The notes: generated by a model from the letters alone, not told the origin. 5,893 nucleotides of DNA from Prosthecobacter debontii (GCA_945883455.1 CAMCXJ010000127.1:1-5893); one strand, 5' to 3'. Positions 1 through 5,893 are shown, numbered from the stretch's first letter. Translations and numbers: made by a program.

Positions 1-1
1 C

Positions 2-1471
2 TCACAGGGAAACCGCACCTTCGATCCCACCGACCTCACCGGCTTGGGCTGCGCGCCGGAAAAAAGATGCGGTATCCGCGAACTCGCCATGAACGCCAGC
101 GGGCGAGGGGTCATGCGCCTGGAACTCGCGGACGTGACCCGGCAGGTCGTCTGGCAAACCACTCTCACTCTCGATAGCGCCGGGACCACCACCTTCAACT
201 TCCCCATCCCCACCGGCCTCCCCACGGACATCAAGTTCATGAACTGGATCGCGGAGCCGGGCTGCGACCTCCAACTCTCCTCCATCGGCTTCATCGCGGA
301 ACGCCCGGACATGCCGCTGGAGGAATGGGCGTTCAGGATCTCCCTCGGCAAGCTCCGCCGCTGCCACGATCCCGCCAGCGGCTTCACCCGCGACCGCGGC
401 CATCTCCCGGCGGGCGAGTTCGATTCCATCGCCTCCACCGGGATGCATGCGCTTGCCAGCGCAATCGGTGTTACGGAAGGCATTCTCGGAAAGGATAAGG
501 TCGTTCAGGAAATCTCCACCACGATCGCGGCGCTCCGGATGCTCCCCGCCGCGGCGGGGTTTTTGCCTCACTTCGTCCGGCGCAATGACGAGGGCCAGCA
601 CATCATCGTCCCGGGCACGGAGTTCAGCACCGTTGATACCTCTATCGCGCTCCAATCTCTCCTCCTCGCCACCCGCATCCTCGACCTGCCGGAAAGGAAC
701 GCCGAGGTCGCGGGCATGATCGCGGCCATCGATTTCAACACAGTCACCGGCACGGAGGGATGGATCGGGCACGGCTTTCTCGATGACGGAAAGACGCCGC
801 TGGCTGCCAACTGGCGCGACTGGGGCGGCGAAACGGCGCTCATCCTGGCACTCGAAGCCATGATTCCCGACCGCCCACCGCGCGGGAAAATGATCACCAG
901 TGGCCAGCCTTACCGGGGTGTCGGCTTCATCGCGGAAATCCAGAGCCTTTTCTACCCCGAATTCGACCGGCCCGAGCCCGATCTCCTCACCGCGATCTCA
1001 TGGCCGGATGTTCGCGGGAAACTCCTCGCCGCCCAAATCGCCTATCCGAAAACCAGCTGGCCGGACTCCGCCGCGGCCGGCAGCGGCATCTTCGGCCTCT
1101 CGGCGGGCGAGGCGGGGATGCCCGGCGGCGGCTACACGGCCAACGGCACCGAGGTCATGGGTGTGCGCTGGTTGCACCCACATTACATGATGATGGGCCT
1201 TGCCCTCAGCGCCCCTCGACTCTACCCACAGGGGTTGCGCGATTTGGATTCCAAGCATTTCCTCTTCCCTCTCGGCCTCGCCGAAAACATCGAGGCCGAC
1301 CTCACGCTCCACAACCCCATGCAGGGTTCCCTCAACGCCTCCTTCGAAACGCTCGCCGCCTACCACGGCTGGCGCAAACGCAAGTCCCCCGAAAACCTCA
1401 TCGACAAAGCCTCGAACACCGACCCGCTCCTCCGCAAAGGAGCCTCCCGCTTCTACCCCCCTCTTCCTTAG
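2..1471 (+). CDS. Glycoamylase-like (PF10091/GH144-type) domain protein, 5' end off window
   Basis: The frame is open from base 2 to the TAG at 1469-1471 (489 codons), so the true start lies upstream; the internal TTG at 44 or ATG codons near 89 and 113 are unlikely starts. Roughly bases 80-310 encode a beta-rich segment resembling a jelly-roll carbohydrate-binding or accessory domain. From about 340 the protein becomes helical and follows the order I know from glycoamylase-like alpha/alpha-barrel proteins: an SLGKL..C.D..SGFTRDR segment with FDSIASTG (near 345-450), GFLPHF (near 557), TEFSTVDTSIALQSLLLATRI (616-678), NWRDWGGETALILALEAM (about 811-864), then FGLSAGEAGMPGGGY (1091-1135). These enzymes act on glucans or other glycans, often outside the cytoplasm; a signal peptide cannot be judged because the N-terminus is missing. 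Substrate is unknown. Family assignment is by motif memory and is moderately secure; activity is inferred. Confidence 0.7.
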   Translation, partial: SQGNRTFDPTDLTGLGCAPEKRCGIRELAMNASGRGVMRLELADVTRQVVWQTTLTLDSAGTTTFNFPIPTGLPTDIKFMNWIAEPGCDLQLSSIGFIAERPDMPLEEWAFRISLGKLRRCHDPASGFTRDRGHLPAGEFDSIASTGMHALASAIGVTEGILGKDKVVQEISTTIAALRMLPAAAGFLPHFVRRNDEGQHIIVPGTEFSTVDTSIALQSLLLATRILDLPERNAEVAGMIAAIDFNTVTGTEGWIGHGFLDDGKTPLAANWRDWGGETALILALEAMIPDRPPRGKMITSGQPYRGVGFIAEIQSLFYPEFDRPEPDLLTAISWPDVRGKLLAAQIAYPKTSWPDSAAAGSGIFGLSAGEAGMPGGGYTANGTEVMGVRWLHPHYMMMGLALSAPRLYPQGLRDLDSKHFLFPLGLAENIEADLTLHNPMQGSLNASFETLAAYHGWRKRKSPENLIDKASNTDPLLRKGASRFYPPLP

Positions 1472-1472
1472 G

Positions 1473-1500
1473 GTTTAAAATTTAAAGTTTAAAATTTCAA
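1473..1500. repeat. AT-rich tandem repeat in the spacer before purU
   Basis: Two adjacent 14-base units, GTTTAAAATTTAAA (1473-1486) and GTTTAAAATTTCAA (1487-1500), differ at one position and contain almost no G or C in an otherwise GC-rich region. Each unit contains TAAAAT (1476-1481 and 1490-1495), a 5/6 match to a sigma-70 -10 box, so the spacer could also carry the purU promoter, although I see no convincing -35 box. No Shine-Dalgarno sequence is visible between the repeat and the purU GTG. The word AAATTTCAAAA (1492-1502) recurs inside hrpA. Confidence 0.6.
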
Positions 1501-1505
1501 AACCA

Positions 1506-2363
1506 GTGCGCCCCGGACTCATCCTCAAGCTCTCCTCCCCCGACCAGCCCGGCATCGTCGCACGGATCGCGTCCTACGTCGCGTCCCACCGCGGTAACCT
1601 GATCGAGTTCAGCCAGTTCTCTGACCGCCTCGGCGGAAAATTCTTCGCGCGGCTGGAAATCGATACCACCGACCTTGATGTGGACGTCGCTGATTTCACC
1701 AACGGCTTCGGCACCCTCGGCCGCTCGCTCCAAGCCTCATGGCACTTCCGCACGCTGCCATACAAGATGCGCACCGCCGTCCTCGTTACCAGGACCGACC
1801 ACTGCCTCAACGAAATCATCTGGCGTACCGAACTCAACGAACTCCCCGTCGAGATCACCTCCATCATCGGCAACCGTGAACACTGCCGCCCCCTTGCCGA
1901 GCGCTCCGGCATCCCCTTCCACCATATCGAAATGGACGGCACGCGGCGCGAAAAGGGTTTCGAAGAAATCCGCGCCCTCCTCCTCGCCGAGGACGTGGAG
2001 CTCATCGTCCTCGCGCGCTTCATGCAGATCCTGCCGGATGGGTTCTGCCAGGAATTCTCCGGGAAAATCATCAACATCCACCACTCCTTCCTCCCCGCTT
2101 TCATCGGCGCGAACCCTTACAAGCAGGCCCACGAGCGCGGCGTGAAACTCATCGGAGCCACCTGCCACTACGTCACCGCCGATCTCGATGCTGGCCCCAT
2201 CATCGAGCAGGAAGTCGAGCGCGTGTCCCATTTCCACTCCCCCGCCGATCTCGCCCGCCTCGGCCGCCAATGCGAGCGCATCGCCCTCGCCAAGGGCATC
2301 CGCTACCACGTCCATGACCGCACCCTCATCGACGGCCACCGCGCCATCGTATTTCCGGATTGA
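1506..2363 (+). CDS. purU: Formyltetrahydrofolate deformylase PurU
   Basis: This 285-residue protein has the length and two-domain plan of PurU, a cytoplasmic enzyme that hydrolyses 10-formyl-tetrahydrofolate to tetrahydrofolate and formate, balancing the one-carbon pool and supplying formate for purine synthesis. Residues 5-80 form an ACT domain (LSSPDQPGIVARIASYVASH, then G.FFARLE), the usual amino-acid-sensing part. Residues 88-270 are the formyltransferase fold: HCLNEIIWR, ELPVEITSIIGN, GIPFHHI, LARFMQILP, INIHHSFLPAF and DAGPIIEQ. The family's catalytic Asn, His and Asp are present as N190, H192 and D228. The GTG at 1506 is the only standard start after the in-frame TAA at 1476, and it places the ACT domain at residue 5; no clear ribosome binding site precedes it, so initiation may be weak or leaderless. 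It starts 34 bases after the upstream gene and converges on vapC. A broken second copy lies at 3117-3260. Confidence 0.95.
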   Translation: MRPGLILKLSSPDQPGIVARIASYVASHRGNLIEFSQFSDRLGGKFFARLEIDTTDLDVDVADFTNGFGTLGRSLQASWHFRTLPYKMRTAVLVTRTDHCLNEIIWRTELNELPVEITSIIGNREHCRPLAERSGIPFHHIEMDGTRREKGFEEIRALLLAEDVELIVLARFMQILPDGFCQEFSGKIINIHHSFLPAFIGANPYKQAHERGVKLIGATCHYVTADLDAGPIIEQEVERVSHFHSPADLARLGRQCERIALAKGIRYHVHDRTLIDGHRAIVFPD

Positions 2364-2379
2364 TCGTTCCGATCAACCC
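2357..2379. terminator. Possible shared hairpin between convergent purU and vapC
   Basis: TTGATC (2360-2365) and GATCAA (2371-2376) form a perfect 6-bp stem around the loop GTTCC, extended by G2357-C2379 and G2358-C2378 after one mismatch. The TGA stop of purU (2361-2363) and the complement of the vapC TGA (2373-2375) sit in opposite arms. It could slow transcription from both sides, but neither strand has a following U-run and the stem is only moderately GC-rich, so an intrinsic terminator is not demonstrated. Confidence 0.35.
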
Positions 2380-2780
2380 TTGCGGTAATCGATGACCTTT
2401 AGGCCCGGTATCCTACCGAACTCTCCCGTGTTCGCCGTCGCCAGCGGCATTCCTGCCACCTTTGCAGCACAGCCGATCCACAGGTCGTTGCCTCCGATCA
2501 AACGCCCCTCTAGGCGCAGCTTGCGGGTCACCTTCGCATACTCCGTCGCGGCTTCCTGCGAAACCTCAATGGTTTCCAGCAAGTCGATCCAATCCCGCGC
2601 CTCAACCGACTCCGGATCCGGGAAACCCTCCAGATACTCGCCCCTCGCGATCACCGGCAAAAAGAACGCCGTAGCCGCATGTTTCCTGAGGAAATCCAAC
2701 GCCCCTCTGGCAACCCCGCGCTTCCGCCGCTCGTTCTGCAGATCGATCAGAAAGGTCGTGTCGAGCGCGATCCGGTTCAT
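2373..2780 (-). CDS. vapC: VapC-type PIN-domain ribonuclease toxin
   Basis: The 135-residue product is a single PIN domain, the metal-dependent RNase fold of VapC toxins, which cut tRNA or other RNA when not held by their antitoxin. The acidic residues expected at the active site are visible: D7 in ALDTTFLIDL, E48 in VIARGEYLEG, and D99 in GGNDLWIGCAA. The fourth position, in TANTGEFGRIPGLKVIDY, has N117, a common substitution. Length is normal for the family and no frameshift is seen. Its ATG overlaps the stop of the upstream antitoxin gene by four bases (ATGA, 2777-2780), which points to translational coupling within one operon. It ends only 9 bases from the purU stop on the other strand. 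The RNA target cannot be predicted from this sequence. The toxin appears intact. Confidence 0.92.
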   Translation of the reverse strand: MNRIALDTTFLIDLQNERRKRGVARGALDFLRKHAATAFFLPVIARGEYLEGFPDPESVEARDWIDLLETIEVSQEAATEYAKVTRKLRLEGRLIGGNDLWIGCAAKVAGMPLATANTGEFGRIPGLKVIDYRKG

Positions 2781-3010
2781 GGCCTTTGCGGGGGCAAATC
2801 CTCAAGCTGTGCTTTCTCAAGCCGATCCAATATTTCATCGGAAAGCGGAGACGATCCTTCCAGCCGCTCCAAGAGCGCGGCTCCCGTCGCCGCCGGGGAC
2901 GTCCAGCACGCCCGCTTGATCACCCGCGAAAACGACTCGCCCGGCTGCTGCCTGGCGCGCCGGAGACGCTCATAGGCATCTAAATCGACGGATATTGTTT
3001 TTGAAGGCAT
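2777..3010 (-). CDS. vapB: VapB-type antitoxin, DUF217 (PF02697) family
   Basis: The 77-residue product begins MPSKTISVDLDAYERLRRAR and continues GESFSRVIKRA, the N-terminal signature of DUF217/VapB antitoxins, which form a ribbon-helix-helix-like DNA-binding part. The acidic, flexible C-terminal part (about residues 45-77, with LLERLEG and LDRLEKAQLEDLP) would wrap and neutralise VapC. I chose the ATG at 3008-3010 because the family motif begins there and GGAT lies about 7 bases upstream. An in-frame ATG at 3067 would add 19 residues without family resemblance and would run through the best promoter match. The gene precedes vapC with an ATGA overlap, the usual antitoxin-first order, and the complex is likely to repress its own promoter. 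The 'SRVIKRACW' to 'GAALLERL' region looks intact. Confidence 0.88.
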   Translation of the reverse strand: MPSKTISVDLDAYERLRRARQQPGESFSRVIKRACWTSPAATGAALLERLEGSSPLSDEILDRLEKAQLEDLPPQRP

Positions 3011-3017
3011 GCACAGA

Positions 3018-3046
3018 TCCATACACAGAGTTTCAGGGGGTGTCAA
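3018..3046 (-). promoter_or_regulatory. Candidate vapBC promoter
   Basis: On the minus strand an exact TTGACA (3046-3041) is followed after 17 bases by TATGGA (3023-3018), a poor -10 match (TAT only). Transcription would then start at or within a few bases of the vapB ATG at 3010, giving a very short or absent leader. A CTGTG direct repeat (3028-3024 and 3016-3012, 12 bases apart) overlaps the -10 region and could be an operator half-site pair for VapBC, but this is speculative. Confidence 0.35.
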
Positions 3047-3116
3047 ATTGTACTCCGAAAACGGCACCGAAATCTCCTCCTTACTGCCCGCCGCCTAGGC
3101 CCGCAGGAGAATCCGC

Positions 3117-3260
3117 CACCGCGAAACAGGCTTCGGCGAAATCCGGGGTCTGCTGCTCGCCGAGGACGTCGAACGCATCGCCCTCGCCAAGGGCATCCGC
3201 GACCACGTCCATGACCGCACCCTCATCGACGGCCACCGCGCCATCGTGTTCCCGGATTGA
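3117..3260 (+). pseudogene. purU remnant with internal deletion and no start
   Basis: Reading from about 3120, the codons give RETGFGEIRGLLLAEDVE, matching purU residues 148-165, and then jump in frame to RIALAKGIRDHVHDRTLIDG and on to the IVFPD end, matching residues 258-285. The 92 residues between, including catalytic N190, H192 and D228, are missing, as are the ACT domain and the start of the enzyme domain. By base counting, 3174-3260 matches 2277-2363 at 84 of 87 positions, while 3120-3173 matches 1947-2000 at 42 of 54. The frame is closed upstream by TAG at 3096 and I see no start codon, so it is most likely not translated. It lies in the same orientation as purU, with the vapBC operon between the two copies. 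Its upstream boundary near 3117 is approximate. Confidence 0.88.
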
Positions 3261-3272
3261 GTTCCGTTTTTT
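3253..3272 (+). terminator. Weak intrinsic-terminator-like hairpin after the purU remnant
   Basis: CGGA (3253-3256) can pair with TCCG (3263-3266) across a 6-base loop, followed directly by six T residues (3267-3272). The 4-bp stem is short for a working terminator. It might be a leftover of the terminator of the lost purU copy. It would read rightward, toward the end of hrpA. Confidence 0.3.
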
Positions 3273-3303
3273 CGTTCTCAGATCGATCTAACATCGCGGC
3301 GGC

Positions 3304-5892
3304 TCAAAGCCTCTTCTCCAACGCCGCCGCGACCCGTTTCTCGGAGATCTTCCCTTTCACCTCCACATCGGGGGCGAAGGCCTGCACCCGCCACTCCTCC
3401 AAAAGCCAGCCCGCCTCCCAAAGCCGCGCATCCTCCGGCGCTGCCATCCATTCCGTGAACCAGCCCTCCCAGTGATGGCGGACGAGATCCATTTTCTCCA
3501 GATCCTTCACCAAGGGCAGCGACCTCACCCGCCCCAGCCGCGAGCGGATCGCGCGCAGCCGCCTCGGGTAATCGATGAGCCTCTCGTAGCCCGCCCGCCA
3601 TGCCCATTTCGCACGGAAAAGCCATGCAAGTTGCTCCTCAAGGTCGGTCGCGATCTCGCCGTGGTTGCGGTCTTTCGCATGCGCCGCGATCCAGTCTTGC
3701 ACCTCTCTAACAGTTTCCACGATTCCATCCAGCGCCGCCCCGATTTTTACCGCCGCCTCATGCCAGCGTCCGCGCGTGGTTTCGTTGAGCTTCGCGAACG
3801 CCTCGGGGCTTCTCGGGAAATCTCCGCCCGCCACGCCCTCGGCGGTGAGAAGAATCAGATCCTCGATGTCGATGCCCATTCTCCCCATCTCCACCTTTGC
3901 GAGCAGCCCCATCGGGAACTTTTTCCGCAGGAAAAGCACCTCCCGTTCCGCCGCCAAGACCATCAGCCGCGCCCCGCCCGCGCGATGCGATTCGCGCGCT
4001 TCCTGCAGAATCGTGAAAGCCCGCACGCCCACGGTTTTCCCCTCATCCACCAAGGCCGGGAAGGTGGGGCCGCCTGCCGTCATCACCTCTTCCGGCAGGC
4101 TCTCGCCATCCCATCGGCTCATGCCACGACGCTCCACATCCGCCGTCGCCGCAGCCTCGAAGCGCGCCTTCATCCGATCGGCGAGCCGTAGTTTCAGCTC
4201 CGCCACATCCATGCCCATCGCCAGCTCATCCCCCTCGTCATCGCACACCCAGATTTTCGTCATCAAATGCTCGGGAAATTTCCCGGTGTCAAACTCGCCC
4301 GGCGGGATGACCGCGCCCGTCCTTTCCGAAACATACTCCACAATCGCCCGCGCGATGGACGTCTCTTTCGGCGCACCCATCCACAACTCCGCGAAGCCCC
4401 GCGCGACCTCGCCGATGGGTTGGCAGGCTTTCCGGTAATCCTTGGGCAAGCCGCGCAGCAGCAACTCCACCCGCTCCTCCAGATTTCCATCGATCCCCCA
4501 CCCAGGCAGCCACGCGGGCAACACCGGCAATTGATCCACATGCACGCCGAGCGTCACCCCATCGTCGCGCTCGCCGGGCGCGCAATGGTAATAGACCGGA
4601 TACTCCTCGCCCTCGTGGCGCAGGGTGTCGGGAAAAAACTCCAGCCCTCGCAGTTCCTCCCAGACCACATCCGCCATCCCAAGCATCAGCGAATCCTCGT
4701 TCGCCTCGCGCCACTTGTGGAACGCCGCCGCCGTGCTGATCTCCAGCGGGATGCGGCTGCCGAAAAACCTCACCACCGCATCCTCGCTCCACAGCATCCC
4801 CGGCCTGCGGAGCTTGTCCTCCAAGCCCTTGATCTCCTCCCGCATCGCCTCCATGTGATCCAGGAAACGCGTCTTCCGCCGCAAGCCACCGCCCAAAAGC
4901 CCCTCCCGTAGAAACACCTCATGCGCCGCCTTCTTGTCCACCCGGCCGTAATGCACGCGCCGCCCTTCGACCACATGCAGCCCGCCGCAGATTACCGTCT
5001 CCTTGCCATACACCGCGCCCTGTTTCTCGTCCCAATACGCCTCGCCATAACGGCTCCGGCAAAGGTGCGGTGCCACGATCTCCACCCACTCCGGCTCGAT
5101 CCGCGCCACCCGCCGCGCCCATAGCCGGCTCGTCTCCACCATTTCCAGTCCCATCACCCACTCGTTGCGTTTCTCCAGCGAAAACAAACATGAACCCGGA
5201 AACACCGCGAAAAAACCGCCCGCCGCGCTCCGGTAAGCCTTGTTCTCCTTGTCCCATAGCCCGAACTGCCGCGGCGCCCCCGCCAACAACGACCGGTGCA
5301 CCGCATCATAGCCCGCCTCTTCACTCTTGCTTGAATTTTGAAATTTGAAATTTGAGATTTCCGCCAGTTCTTCAACGACATTCCCCCACTCCGTCACCCG
5401 CTTCGCGTTGAGGAAATTCGCGCCGCAGAATTTCCGCAGCTGGTTCCACCGCCACCTACGGCCATCGTAGTAGTTGGAAACGTCGCGCCACAGATTCAGG
5501 ATCGCCATGAAATCACTATCGGGGTCGTTCCATTTCGCATGCGCCGCATCCGCTTCGCGCTTTTTCTCCGCCGGGCGTTCGCGCGGATCGCTGGTCTCCA
5601 GCGCGGCGACGATCACCGTCACCTCCTCCACGCATTTCTCATGATGCGCCTCGATTAGCATCCGCCCCATGCGCGGATCCACCGGCAGCCGCGCCAACTC
5701 ATGGCCGATCTCCGTCAGCTCCCTGTCCTTGTCCAGCGCGCCGACCTCACGCAGCGTCCGGTATCCCTCGGCCACCGCTTTCGGGTTTGGCGGATCGAGA
5801 AAAGGGAACTCGGAAATCTCCGGCAGCCCCAGCGATTTCATCCGCAGGATCACGCCCGCCAGCGAGCTGCGGCGAATCTCCGGCTCCGTGAA
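3304..5892 (-). CDS. hrpA: ATP-dependent RNA helicase HrpA (DEAH-box), C-terminal portion
   Basis: The frame enters from the right edge with FTEPEIRRSSLAGVILRMKSLG, closely matching the HrpA segment just after the helicase core, so the ATPase motifs lie off the window and the GTG at 5853 is internal. Counting from that GTG, residues 1-95 are winged-helix/HA2 (LREVGALDKD.ELTEIGHELARLPVDPRMGRML), about 180-260 are the OB-fold (DAVHRSLLAGAPRQFGLWD, FAVFPGSCLF, ETSRLWARRVARIEPEWVE), and the remainder to residue 849 is the DUF3418 tail typical of bacterial HrpA (RSRYGEAYWDEKQGAVYGKE, VFLREGLLGGGL, DGVTLGVHVDQLP, PEHLMTKIWVCDDEGDELAMG). HrpA is a cytoplasmic RNA helicase linked in E. coli to mRNA processing and to ribosome-associated RNA work. 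The stop is TGA at 3306-3304. Residues 166-177 are an unusual AT-rich-encoded insert. The frame is otherwise intact over 862 codons. No partner gene is evident; it ends 43 bases from the purU remnant. Confidence 0.95.
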   Translation of the reverse strand, partial: FTEPEIRRSSLAGVILRMKSLGLPEISEFPFLDPPNPKAVAEGYRTLREVGALDKDRELTEIGHELARLPVDPRMGRMLIEAHHEKCVEEVTVIVAALETSDPRERPAEKKREADAAHAKWNDPDSDFMAILNLWRDVSNYYDGRRWRWNQLRKFCGANFLNAKRVTEWGNVVEELAEISNFKFQNSSKSEEAGYDAVHRSLLAGAPRQFGLWDKENKAYRSAAGGFFAVFPGSCLFSLEKRNEWVMGLEMVETSRLWARRVARIEPEWVEIVAPHLCRSRYGEAYWDEKQGAVYGKETVICGGLHVVEGRRVHYGRVDKKAAHEVFLREGLLGGGLRRKTRFLDHMEAMREEIKGLEDKLRRPGMLWSEDAVVRFFGSRIPLEISTAAAFHKWREANEDSLMLGMADVVWEELRGLEFFPDTLRHEGEEYPVYYHCAPGERDDGVTLGVHVDQLPVLPAWLPGWGIDGNLEERVELLLRGLPKDYRKACQPIGEVARGFAELWMGAPKETSIARAIVEYVSERTGAVIPPGEFDTGKFPEHLMTKIWVCDDEGDELAMGMDVAELKLRLADRMKARFEAAATADVERRGMSRWDGESLPEEVMTAGGPTFPALVDEGKTVGVRAFTILQEARESHRAGGARLMVLAAEREVLFLRKKFPMGLLAKVEMGRMGIDIEDLILLTAEGVAGGDFPRSPEAFAKLNETTRGRWHEAAVKIGAALDGIVETVREVQDWIAAHAKDRNHGEIATDLEEQLAWLFRAKWAWRAGYERLIDYPRRLRAIRSRLGRVRSLPLVKDLEKMDLVRHHWEGWFTEWMAAPEDARLWEAGWLLEEWRVQAFAPDVEVKGKISEKRVAAALEKRL
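5331..5361. repeat. AT-rich AAATTT-word tract inside hrpA
   Basis: About 31 bases made of TTGAAAT/TTTGAAA-like words interrupt the GC-rich hrpA sequence. On the hrpA strand it is in frame and encodes ISNFKFQNSSKS (residues 166-177 counted from the GTG at 5853), between the HA2 region and the OB-fold, where the family has a variable linker. The 11-base word AAATTTCAAAA (minus strand, 5346-5336) is identical to 1492-1502 in front of purU, which suggests a recurrent short genomic repeat rather than chance, but two copies are thin evidence. Confidence 0.55.
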
Positions 5893-5893
5893 C

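Noticed and set aside
2..772. A 256-codon open frame on the minus strand opposite the glycoamylase-like gene
   Set aside because: It is arginine-, glycine- and glutamate-rich, has no recognisable motif, and lies opposite a gene with convincing family motifs; long antisense frames are expected in GC-rich coding DNA.
1737..2339. A 200-codon minus-strand frame opposite purU
   Set aside because: It is very rich in acidic residues and glycine, has no family resemblance, and mirrors the codon pattern of purU.
2392..2919. A 175-codon plus-strand frame across vapC and part of vapB
   Set aside because: It is antisense to two well-recognised toxin-antitoxin genes and shows no motif of its own.
3011..3067. 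A longer vapB starting at 3067
   Set aside because: The 19 extra residues do not resemble the DUF217 family, the start lacks a ribosome binding site, and the extension would cover the TTGACA promoter match.
2364..3116. An insertion sequence carrying vapBC
   Set aside because: No transposase frame, terminal inverted repeats or short target-site duplication is visible; the only duplication is the purU 3' end.
3120..3260. The purU-like frame as a functional small gene
   Set aside because: It has no start codon after the TAG at 3096 and lacks all catalytic residues, so a pseudogene fits better.
3280..3289. The perfect palindrome AGATCGATCT downstream of hrpA as a terminator or operator
   Set aside because: It has no loop, no U-run on the hrpA strand and no second copy nearby; a 10-base palindrome can occur by chance.
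3472..4911. Plus-strand frames of 239, 257 and 214 codons opposite hrpA
   Set aside because: They overlap one another and the conserved DUF3418 region, and are rich in Pro, Arg, His and Ser as expected of antisense reading of GC-rich DNA.

Overview
The window reads as a high-GC bacterial chromosome segment. It holds two rightward genes on the left and three leftward genes on the right, meeting tail to tail near base 2365. No tRNA, rRNA, CRISPR array or transposase gene is visible. Family content (a glycoamylase-like/GH144-type hydrolase, PurU, a DUF217-type VapB with a PIN toxin, and an HrpA helicase with a DUF3418 tail) and the AT-rich AAATTT spacer words would fit a Verrucomicrobiota- or Planctomycetota-type genome. 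That placement is an inference from gene families, not a proof.

Layout. Bases 2-1471 (+) are the 3' part of a glycoamylase-like (PF10091-type) protein whose start lies off the window. A 34-base AT-rich spacer with a 14-base tandem repeat leads into purU (1506-2363, +), an intact formyltetrahydrofolate deformylase. Facing it, with only 9 bases between the stop codons, is a vapBC toxin-antitoxin operon (vapB 2777-3010, vapC 2373-2780, both -). Behind vapB, at about 3117-3260 (+), lies a previously easy-to-miss pseudogene: a purU remnant with an in-frame 92-codon internal deletion, ending with an almost exact copy of the last 29 codons of purU. The rest of the window (3304-5892, -) is the C-terminal two thirds of HrpA, a DEAH-box RNA helicase, entering from the right edge.

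The most interesting point is the arrangement around the toxin-antitoxin module. VapBC is bracketed by the 3' end of intact purU and by a second, direct-orientation copy of that 3' end. The remnant is a mosaic: its upstream part matches purU at only about 78% of bases, mostly with synonymous changes, while its last 87 bases match at about 97%. This suggests that the vapBC segment arrived by recombination at the 3' end of purU, or that a diverged purU copy was mostly deleted and partly converted. A second point is an AT-rich AAATTT-word tract that occurs both before purU and inside the hrpA reading frame, where it encodes an extra low-complexity peptide.

The genes do not form one pathway. PurU releases formate from 10-formyl-tetrahydrofolate, HrpA acts on RNA or ribosomes, the hydrolase is a carbohydrate enzyme candidate, and vapBC is an accessory stability or stress module.
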